Of a stretch of 21,672 nt of DNA, positions 15,050-21,022 are shown piece by piece. Position 1 is the stretch's first letter, and the number at the start of each line of letters is the position of its first letter. A program made the translations under genes and the position numbers. Source of the stretch: Merdiplasma sp905207905. Lineage in GTDB: Bacteria; Bacillota; Clostridia; Lachnospirales; Lachnospiraceae. The stretch is from NCBI GenBank assembly GCA_902475025.1, contig CABRXX010000045.1:1-21672 (forward strand). Direction: 5' to 3'. The notes below the pieces were generated by a model. The model saw only the letters and a program-made list of their open reading frames with translations. It was not told the DNA's origin and ran no database searches.

Positions 15050-16216
15050 TCAATTTTGAGCCTTGAAAAACGCTTCGATCTCCTCTTGCTTTGCAGCCAC
15101 GCTTCCCTGAACAAAAAACGGTTTTCCGCCCCCTCTTCCCTGAAGTCTTTCATTCAGCTCCTTTACAAAGCTTTGCAGATCTCCTCCGGACTCTCCCACC
15201 GCATACTTATATCCCTGCTCCTCACTTCCGGAAAATACAGCGCATCTGCCGCCGCAGCGCTCCATCACTGCCGCTGTCAGTTTCCGTACTCCTTCCGGAG
15301 AAAGGTTTTCTTCAAAAAGCAGCACATTGCCTGCGCCTTTGAGCTGTTCTGCTTTCATAGAAAACAACTGGTTTTCCAGCGCGCCCATTTGATAACTGAG
15401 CGCTGACTCTGACTCCTTCAGCCGTTTCACTGCTCCAGAGGTCTCTAAAGGCTTGGCAGACAACGCCACTGAAATCTGATGATTCTGACTGCAAATCTCA
15501 TTCAAATAAGCGAAGGCCCGACCTCCGCAGAGCATCTCCATGCGGATCCCCCCTTTGAATTTTTCCATGGAAATCAGCTTGATCAGCCCGATCTCCCCTG
15601 CTCTGGCTACATGCGTGCCGCAGCAGGCACAAGTATCTGCCCCTGCGAAGGTGACGATTCTTACCTGACCGTGAAGTTCCTTTTTGCTTCTGTATTCAAT
15701 GGATTTTACTTCTTCCTCTCCATAAATACGGATCTCCACAGGGCGGTTCTGCCACACAATCTCATTGGCCTGACGTTCGATTTCTCGCATCTGCTCCCCG
15801 GTAAGCTCTCCGTCCAGGTCTATGGTCATCATACTCTTTCCCATATGAAATCCCACATTGTTATAGCCATAGGTCTGATGAATCAGACCGCTCACAATAT
15901 GCTCTCCCGAATGATTCTGCATAAGGTCAAACCGATGCTCCCAATCAATCTCGCCTGTGACCTGCGTCCCCACTGCCAGCGGGTTCATCGTATAATGCAA
16001 AACCTCTCCGTTCTTTTCATGAGTATCCCACACGGACACTTCTTCTTCCCCTGAGGTTCTTAATTTTCCCAGATCTCCCGGCTGTCCGCCTCCCTCCGGA
16101 TAAAAGGCAGTGCGGTCTAATATGATCTCATATCCCTGCTTCCGTTCCCGGCACTCTGTCACCACCGCTGTAAAGCTCCTGCAGTATGCATCTTTCTCGT
16201 ACAATTTTTCCGTCAT
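15050..16216 (-). CDS. Alanyl-tRNA editing protein, AlaX-type with DHHA1 tail
   Basis: It hydrolyses Ser-tRNA(Ala) or Gly-tRNA(Ala) made by AlaRS errors. The 388-residue protein resembles the editing half of alanyl-tRNA synthetase: an N-terminal segment DRTAFYPEGGGQPGDLG (34-50), the zinc motif NHSGEH (His102, His106) and the second zinc motif CCGTHVARAGEIG (Cys198, His202). After about residue 240 a helical linker leads to a DHHA1-like C-terminal domain (GGGKPFFVQGS). This is the long form (AlaX-L). No catalytic synthetase domain is present, so it is a free-standing editing factor. It is monocistronic, divergent from the PHP gene and convergent with the rml operon. An AAGGGA site lies before the ATG. 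Confidence 0.92.
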   Translation of the reverse strand: MTEKLYEKDAYCRSFTAVVTECRERKQGYEIILDRTAFYPEGGGQPGDLGKLRTSGEEEVSVWDTHEKNGEVLHYTMNPLAVGTQVTGEIDWEHRFDLMQNHSGEHIVSGLIHQTYGYNNVGFHMGKSMMTIDLDGELTGEQMREIERQANEIVWQNRPVEIRIYGEEEVKSIEYRSKKELHGQVRIVTFAGADTCACCGTHVARAGEIGLIKLISMEKFKGGIRMEMLCGGRAFAYLNEICSQNHQISVALSAKPLETSGAVKRLKESESALSYQMGALENQLFSMKAEQLKGAGNVLLFEENLSPEGVRKLTAAVMERCGGRCAVFSGSEEQGYKYAVGESGGDLQSFVKELNERLQGRGGGKPFFVQGSVAAKQEEIEAFFKAQN

Positions 16217-16358
16217 GTTCTGTTTCCCTTTCTCTGTTTCCTGTTCACTGTTTTAGCCGCTATCTTTTCTATTCCCGGCTATTTCTCTAATGAATTATAT
16301 CACTAAAAGCCCAAAAAGAGAAAGAGAAAATCCAAACTCTGCAGGATTTTTGTTTTTC

Positions 16359-16387
16359 TTGCAATTCCATCCTCCATGGTCTATACT
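16359..16387 (+). promoter_or_regulatory. Sigma-A promoter of the PHP gene
   Basis: TTGCAA (16359-16364) and TATACT (16382-16387) are separated by 17 bp. Transcription would begin near 16394, giving a leader of about 60 nt that includes GCGTATTGCC, a weak match to the repeat at 1173 and 20870. Confidence 0.55.
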
Positions 16388-16454
16388 TGTAGCGTATTGC
16401 CTTATACATCGCGATCTTAACATTTTACCAGAATCAAAGGATGTGGACAATTTT

Positions 16455-17309
16455 ATGAACTTTATTGATTTACATGTACATTCTACCTGCTCTGACGGAA
16501 CCTATACTCCCACTCAGCTGGTAGAGTATGCAGCCCAAAAAGGACTGTCTGCGTTTGCACTTACAGACCATGACTGCATATCCGGAATCCCGGAGGCGCT
16601 GAAGGCTGCCGATACCCTGGGCATAGAACTTGTCCCCGGCATCGAATTTTCTACTGTAAGAAATGGCCAGGACATTCACATCCTGGGACTGGATATTCAG
16701 TATAGGGATCCTGTATTTTTAAAAGAACTGTACCGCCAACAACAGGAACGCAAAGACCGCAATAGAAAAATGATTGATAAAATGGCTGCAGACGGTATTT
16801 CCATTTCCTGGCAGCAGATGAAAGATCGATTTGGCGACATGCTTTGGACGAGAGCTCATTTTGCCAGATATCTGGCCGAACAGGGTTACGTAAAACATAT
16901 GTGGGATGCCTTCGACTCTTATCTTGGAGACCATTGCAAATACTATGTACCTAGAGAAAAGACGACACCTCATCAAATAGTAGAACTGATCAGGGAAACC
17001 GGAGGAATTCCAGTTTTGGCCCATCCTTTCCAATATCACCTGCCAGAAGAGGAACTGATCCAACTGATTCGCTCCTTAAAAGAAAAAGGTCTTCTTGGCA
17101 TTGAAGCCATTTACTCTACCCACACCGGGACTCAGGAAAGGGAACTTCGAAAACTAGCCCGCACCTTCGGTTTGGCCGTTTCCGGTGGATCCGACTTCCA
17201 TGGAGCCAACAAACCAGCCATTGATCTGGGACGCGGAAAAGGAAATTTAAAAATTTCAAAAGAAGTGTTAGAACAGCTGCGGGCTCTAAAAACAGCTGCT
17301 TCCAATTAA
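16455..17309 (+). CDS. PHP-domain metal-dependent phosphoesterase (TrpH/YciV-like)
   Basis: A 284-residue polymerase-and-histidinol-phosphatase domain protein of the group that includes nucleoside 3',5'-bisphosphate phosphatase / RNase AM. The metal-binding motifs are in order: DLHVHSTCSDGT (His7, His9, Asp14), LTDHD (Asp38, His39), PGIEFS (Glu64), VLAHPF and SGGSDFHG. Length and spacing fit YciV/TrpH closely. The start at ATG 16455 gives the standard MNFIDLHVHS beginning; a GTG at 16443 is in frame behind AAAGGA and cannot be ruled out, whereas frames opening earlier lack support. The exact substrate (pAp-type nucleotides or short RNA) is from family knowledge. It is transcribed alone and its stop abuts repeat copy 2. 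Confidence 0.88.
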   Translation: MNFIDLHVHSTCSDGTYTPTQLVEYAAQKGLSAFALTDHDCISGIPEALKAADTLGIELVPGIEFSTVRNGQDIHILGLDIQYRDPVFLKELYRQQQERKDRNRKMIDKMAADGISISWQQMKDRFGDMLWTRAHFARYLAEQGYVKHMWDAFDSYLGDHCKYYVPREKTTPHQIVELIRETGGIPVLAHPFQYHLPEEELIQLIRSLKEKGLLGIEAIYSTHTGTQERELRKLARTFGLAVSGGSDFHGANKPAIDLGRGKGNLKISKEVLEQLRALKTAASN

Positions 17310-17310
17310 A

Positions 17311-17432
17311 AGGGGATGTTGCAAAATACCTCCGGCGGTACCCTTTCGGGTGATTTTTCTCCGAAAAGCAGCATATTTTCGGAGAAAAACACACCAAAAA
17401 TCCACCGGAGCCATTATTTTGCAACACCCCCT
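17311..17432. repeat. MITE-like palindromic repeat, copy 2 (122 bp)
   Basis: Terminal inverted repeats of 19 bp with one mismatch: AGGGGATGTTGCAAAATA starts at 17311 and the complement ends at 17432. Inside are nested inverted repeats, CTCCGGCGG/CCACCGGAG and TTTTTCTCCGAAAA/TTTTCGGAGAAAAA, so the whole element can fold into one long hairpin. Its reverse complement matches copy 3 at 106 of 122 positions without gaps (hand count). It begins one base after the PHP stop codon. No transposase or other coding capacity is present. Confidence 0.88.
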
Positions 17433-17516
17433 TAAGGCGAAACGCCAGATGTCAAAAAGAGGAAGATTCAGTTCCCATGCAAGCATGTGACTGCATCTTC
17501 TTTTTTTGCCCCATGG
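17431..17516 (+). repeat. 86-bp structured direct repeat, unit A
   Basis: It begins CTTAAGGCGAAACGCC (mini-hairpin GGCG-AAA-CGCC), then ATGTCAAAAA, then a hairpin: GAAGATTCAGT (17462-17472) pairs with ACTGCATCTTC (17490-17500), with inner CATG-CAAG-CATG. It ends with a TTTTTTT run and CATGG. It matches unit B at 68 of 86 positions with no gaps (hand count). The hairpin plus T-run could act as an intrinsic terminator. Confidence 0.75.
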
Positions 17517-17548
17517 ATGAAAATCAGGGAAGTACCGCTTCAGCCATA

Positions 17549-17579
17549 AAGCCCCTGCCCGGCAAGCAGGCAGTGGCTT
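17549..17579 (+). other. Hairpin with GCAAGCA loop between units A and B
   Basis: AAGCCCCTGCC (17549-17559) pairs with GGCAGTGGCTT (17569-17579) with one mismatch; the loop CGGCAAGCA carries the same GCAAGCA as the hairpins of units A and B. It overlaps the first 3 bases of unit B. Confidence 0.65.
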
Positions 17580-17662
17580 AAGGCGAAACGCCAAATGTCA
17601 AAAAAAGAAGGAGCCAGCCTCCCTGCAAGCATGGAGCTGTCTCTTCTCTTTTTGTCGCATGG
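17577..17662 (+). repeat. 86-bp structured direct repeat, unit B
   Basis: It has the same start (CTTAAGGCGAAACGCCA) and end (CATGG) as unit A, and the same length, 146 bp away. The stem sequence differs but still pairs: CTCC (17619-17622) with GGAG (17633-17636), and GAGCCAG with CTGTCTC with one mismatch. The loop keeps TGCAAGCA, and a CTTTTTG tail follows. Confidence 0.75.
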
Positions 17663-17733
17663 CTAAATCGGTAGAAATATTGTATAATTTGACAAATGTA
17701 TAGAGAAAAATACAAAATTTTTGGCTAAATTTC

Positions 17734-17761
17734 TTGACGTTAAGAAGAATTATGGTAAAAT
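17734..17761 (+). promoter_or_regulatory. Promoter of ppdK
   Basis: TTGACG (17734-17739) and TAAAAT (17756-17761) are separated by 16 bp, about 100 bp before the chosen start. A second TTGACA at 17689-17694 has only a poor -10 (TACAAA at 17711), so it is a less likely alternative. Confidence 0.6.
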
Positions 17762-17770
17762 ATAACTAAG

Positions 17771-17836
17771 ATTGACTCATCAGAAGATGACTGCTCCCGC
17801 AAAACCAAAGGAGGAGTCACCTTTTGATGAGTTGAT
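17771..17836 (+). promoter_or_regulatory. Two-tier hairpin in the ppdK leader RNA
   Basis: The outer stem pairs 17771-17782 with 17825-17836 (core ACTCATCA/TGATGAGT, plus two G-U pairs). The inner stem pairs GACTGCTCC (17789-17797) with GGAGGAGTC (17810-17818), with one mismatch. It lies just after the promoter and ends about 12 nt before the ribosome binding site GGAGG (17849-17853). It resembles no riboswitch I know. Confidence 0.6.
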
Positions 17837-17863
17837 CAAAAATTTTATGGAGGTATGTACGAA

Positions 17864-20488
17864 ATGGCAAAATGGGTTTATATGTTCACAGAGGGTAACG
17901 CCACCATGCGTAATCTGTTGGGCGGAAAAGGGGCGAATCTGGCTGAAATGACAAGCCTGGGGCTTCCTGTACCACAAGGTTTTACCATTACTACAGAAGC
18001 TTGTACGCAGTATTACGAGGACGGAAGAAAAATTAATGACGAGATTATGGCTCAGATTATGGAAGCCATTGTGAAGATGGAGGGGGTAACCGGAAAGAAA
18101 TTCGGTGATAAGGAGAACCCTCTTTTAGTTTCTGTTCGTTCCGGAGCAAGAGCTTCTATGCCTGGCATGATGGATACGATTCTGAACTTGGGACTGAATG
18201 AAGAAGTGGTGGAGGTTTTGGCTGCCAAATCCGGAAATCCCCGTTGGGCATGGGATTGCTACCGCAGATTTATCCAAATGTATTCTGACGTTGTAATGGA
18301 AGTAGGAAAGAAGTATTTTGAAGAGCTGATTGATCAGATGAAAGCTCAGAAAGGCGTTACCCAGGATGTGGATCTGACTGCTGAGGATTTGAAAAATCTG
18401 GCAAATCAGTTTAAAGAAGAGTATAAGGCAAAGATTGGGGAAGACTTCCCCACAGATCCCAAAGAGCAGCTGATGGGAGCCATCAAGGCGGTATTCCGTT
18501 CCTGGGACAACCCAAGAGCCAACGTATACCGCAGAGACAACGATATTCCCTATTCCTGGGGAACCGCTGTTAATGTACAGATGATGGCATTCGGAAATAT
18601 GGGTGAGACCTCTGGTACCGGTGTTGCCTTTACCCGTGATCCGGCTACTGGTGAGAAGCACCTGATGGGTGAGTTTTTGATGAACGCCCAGGGCGAGGAT
18701 GTAGTGGCAGGTGTGCGTACTCCTCAGAAGATTGATCAGCTGAAAGAGGTTATGCCTGAGGTTTATGAGCAGTTTGTAGGTATCTGCCATACTTTGGAGG
18801 ATCATTACAGAGATATGCAGGACATGGAGTTTACCATTGAGGATCGGAAACTGTACATGCTTCAGACCCGTAATGGTAAGAGAACTGCCAAGGCAGCTTT
18901 GAAGATCGCCTGCGATCTGGTAGACGAGGGCATGATCACAGAAGAAAAAGCGGTGGCTATGATTGATCCCCGTAATCTGGACACTTTGCTTCATCCTCAG
19001 TTTGACACAGCAGCTCTCAAAGCAGCTGTTCCGGTGGGAAGAGGTCTGGGCGCATCTCCGGGAGCAGCCTGCGGCCGCATCGTATTTACGGCTGAGGATG
19101 CAAAAGCCTGGGCAGCAAAGGGCGAAAAAGTAGTTCTGACCCGTCTGGAGACTTCTCCGGAGGATATTGAAGGTATGAAGGCGGCACAGGGTATTCTGAC
19201 GGTTCGCGGCGGTATGACCAGCCATGCGGCAGTGGTTGCCCGTGGTATGGGTGAGTGCTGTGTATCCGGCTGCGGTGAGATCGTGATGGATGAGGCTAAC
19301 AAGAAATTTACTCTGGCAGGCAAAGAATATCATGAGGGAGATTGGCTCTCTCTGGATGGTTCCACCGGATGTATTTACGATGGCGTGATTCCCACTGTGG
19401 ATGCCACCATCGCAGGCGAGTTCGGCCGCATTATGGGATGGGCGGACAAATATCGTGTTCTGAAAGTCCGCACCAACGCAGATACTCCGGCAGATGCCAA
19501 GAAGGCAAGAGAGCTGGGGGCAGAAGGAATCGGTCTTTGCCGTACAGAGCATATGTTCTTTGAGGGTGACAGAATTGATTCCTTCCGTGAGATGATCTGT
19601 TCTGAGACGGTGGAAGAGAGAGAAGCGGCTCTGGAGAAGATTCTGCCGGAGCAGCAGGGGGATTTTGAGGCTCTGTATGAGGCTCTGGAAGGAAATCCGG
19701 TTACCATCCGTTTCCTGGATCCGCCTCTTCATGAATTCGTTCCTACCAATGAAGATGACATCAAGAAACTTGCTTACACTCAGGGTAAGACTGCTGAGGA
19801 TATCAAAAATATTATTGCCGGACTTCATGAGTTCAACCCCATGATGGGACACAGAGGACTTCGGTTAGCAGTTACTTATCCGGAAATTGCAAGAATGCAG
19901 ACCAAGGCAGTGATCCGTGCAGCCATCAATGTACAGAAGGCTCATGCGGATTGGACAGTAAAACCGGAGATCATGATTCCTCTTTCCTGTGATGCCAAGG
20001 AACTGGCTTATGTAAGAAAGATTGTGACAGAGACTGCTGATGCAGAGATCGCAGCAGCAGGAATTGAGCTGTCTTATGAGGTAGGCACCATGATGGAGAT
20101 TCCCAGAGCCTGCCTGACTGCAGATGAGATTGCAGCAAATGCAGATTTCTTCTGTTTCGGAACCAATGACCTGACCCAGATGACCTATGGCTTCTCCCGT
20201 GACGATGCTGGCAAATTCCTGAATGCTTACTATGACGCTAAGATTTTCGAGAATGATCCTTTTGCAAAACTGGATCAGACCGGTGTGGGAAGACTGATGG
20301 AGATGGCCATTAAACTGGGCAAGCCGGTGAATAAAGACCTTCATATCGGTATCTGCGGTGAACATGGCGGAGACCCCACTTCGGTAGAGTTCTGCCATAA
20401 GATCGGTTTGGATTATGTATCCTGCTCACCGTTCCGCGTGCCCATTGCCAGACTGGCAGCAGCACAGGCAGCGATTGCACAGAGATAG
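17864..20488 (+). CDS. ppdK: Pyruvate, phosphate dikinase
   Basis: It reversibly converts pyruvate, ATP and Pi to PEP, AMP and PPi, serving glycolysis or gluconeogenesis in PPi-using anaerobes. It has 874 residues from ATG 17864, which has GGAGG 10 nt upstream; the ATG at 17855 is only one base from it. The N-terminal ATP-grasp region starts MAKWVYMFTEG with LGGKGANLAEM. The swivelling phosphohistidine domain has GGMTSHAAVVARGMG (His454, with Thr452 and Ser453 as possible regulatory sites). The C-terminal PEP/pyruvate barrel has FGTNDLTQMTYGFSRDD and ICGEHGGDP with catalytic Cys831. The length and the active-site positions fall within one residue of the Clostridium symbiosum enzyme as I recall it. 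No PPDK regulatory protein gene is in the window. Confidence 0.98.
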   Translation: MAKWVYMFTEGNATMRNLLGGKGANLAEMTSLGLPVPQGFTITTEACTQYYEDGRKINDEIMAQIMEAIVKMEGVTGKKFGDKENPLLVSVRSGARASMPGMMDTILNLGLNEEVVEVLAAKSGNPRWAWDCYRRFIQMYSDVVMEVGKKYFEELIDQMKAQKGVTQDVDLTAEDLKNLANQFKEEYKAKIGEDFPTDPKEQLMGAIKAVFRSWDNPRANVYRRDNDIPYSWGTAVNVQMMAFGNMGETSGTGVAFTRDPATGEKHLMGEFLMNAQGEDVVAGVRTPQKIDQLKEVMPEVYEQFVGICHTLEDHYRDMQDMEFTIEDRKLYMLQTRNGKRTAKAALKIACDLVDEGMITEEKAVAMIDPRNLDTLLHPQFDTAALKAAVPVGRGLGASPGAACGRIVFTAEDAKAWAAKGEKVVLTRLETSPEDIEGMKAAQGILTVRGGMTSHAAVVARGMGECCVSGCGEIVMDEANKKFTLAGKEYHEGDWLSLDGSTGCIYDGVIPTVDATIAGEFGRIMGWADKYRVLKVRTNADTPADAKKARELGAEGIGLCRTEHMFFEGDRIDSFREMICSETVEEREAALEKILPEQQGDFEALYEALEGNPVTIRFLDPPLHEFVPTNEDDIKKLAYTQGKTAEDIKNIIAGLHEFNPMMGHRGLRLAVTYPEIARMQTKAVIRAAINVQKAHADWTVKPEIMIPLSCDAKELAYVRKIVTETADAEIAAAGIELSYEVGTMMEIPRACLTADEIAANADFFCFGTNDLTQMTYGFSRDDAGKFLNAYYDAKIFENDPFAKLDQTGVGRLMEMAIKLGKPVNKDLHIGICGEHGGDPTSVEFCHKIGLDYVSCSPFRVPIARLAAAQAAIAQR

Positions 20489-20609
20489 GCGAAAACCATG
20501 TTGGACTTTTACCATAGGTTTTGAGGAAGCACAGGCTTTCCGAAAAGCTAATGGCGGCTATCTTAGAGAAAATCAATGGGGAGATTTGACCGTTGATGTT
20601 TATATCTAA
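20489..20609 (+). pseudogene. Possible C-terminal remnant of an unrecognised gene
   Basis: The frame running through the ppdK 3' end reads TIGFEEAQAFRKANGGYL then RENQWGDLTVDVYI and a stop at 20607-20609. This is protein-like composition with an acidic-aromatic ending, but there is no start codon or ribosome binding site of its own; the nearby ATG at 20498 opens another frame and stops after 8 codons. I read it as a degraded gene tail next to repeat copy 3. I do not recognise the family. Confidence 0.35.
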
Positions 20610-20649
20610 ATACATCATTCAAAAATAAAATATGATTTAGGTGATTTTG

Positions 20650-20771
20650 AGGGGATGTTGCAAAATGTGACCTCCGGTGGATTTTCGGTGTGTTTTTCTT
20701 CGAAAAGATGTTAGTTTTCGGAGAAAAATCACCTGAAATGGTACCGCGGGAAGTATTTTGCAACATCCCCT
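20650..20771. repeat. MITE-like palindromic repeat, copy 3 (122 bp)
   Basis: Perfect 17-bp terminal inverted repeats AGGGGATGTTGCAAAAT (20650-20666) and its complement (20755-20771), in the opposite orientation to copies 1 and 2. The nested inner stems are kept in degenerate form (CTTCGAAAA/TTTTCGGAG). TTTTG flanks it on both sides (20645-20649 and 20771-20775), a possible but unproven target duplication. Together with the ppdK tail and the repeat at 20837 it fills the 534-bp gap between ppdK and the response regulator. Confidence 0.88.
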
Positions 20772-20836
20772 TTTGTCATATAGATGTGAGTTCGAGGGAC
20801 AGGATTGACTAATCATTCGCACACTTTTTGGCCTCA

Positions 20837-20899
20837 GGTGTACATGGTAAAATAGAGGCAGAAATTGGTGCGTATTGTCCCTTGTACACAGATGCTATA
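20837..20899. repeat. GTGTAC-armed hairpin repeat, copy 2
   Basis: GTGTACA (near 20839) pairs with TGTACAC (20883-20889) around a long loop; the right half GCGTATTG...TGTACAC-GATGCTATA (20870-20899) is nearly the same as 1173-1203. The left arm is degenerate and the loop is longer than in copy 1. Confidence 0.6.
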
Positions 20900-20947
20900 G
20901 TTTTTTAAGATATATTATGCTGTATCAACTGGATTTTTAATGTATAA

Positions 20948-20976
20948 TTAAGGTTATGCACGTATTCTTATATAAT
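20948..20976 (+). promoter_or_regulatory. Possible promoter of the response regulator gene
   Basis: TATAAT at 20971-20976 has a weak TTAAGG 17 bp upstream (20948-20953). Another TATAAT at 20943-20948 has no matching -35. The region is AT-rich, so this is tentative. Confidence 0.35.
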
Positions 20977-21022
20977 AAAAATAGAGATAAAAAGGCGGCT
21001 AAGATGAGGGGGAATAGATCAA

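Noticed and set aside
14850..15059. A 69-codon plus-strand frame after rmlC
   Set aside because: It runs through repeat copy 1 and the alaX 3' end, and has no ribosome binding site.
17306..17435. TTAA on both sides of repeat copy 2 as a target-site duplication
   Set aside because: Copy 1 has TTAA only on its left and copy 3 has none, while TTTTG flanks copy 3. With AT-rich flanks these matches may be chance.
17286..17594. A 102-codon minus-strand frame through repeat copy 2 and unit A
   Set aside because: It reads across two non-coding repeats and their stems; similar peptides would arise from every copy, so it is an artefact of the repeats.
17431..17662. The tandem 86-bp units as a CRISPR array
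   Set aside because: Only two units, unlike repeat/spacer sizes, and no cas gene in the window; the variation is inside the units rather than in spacers.
18125..19852. A 575-codon open frame antisense to ppdK
   Set aside because: It lies wholly within the ppdK coding region; composition is Ser/His/Leu-rich nonsense typical of a shadow frame, with no ribosome binding site or family motif.
20787..20805. GAGTTCGAGGGAC resembling a tRNA T-loop
   Set aside because: No acceptor, D or anticodon stems can be drawn around it.
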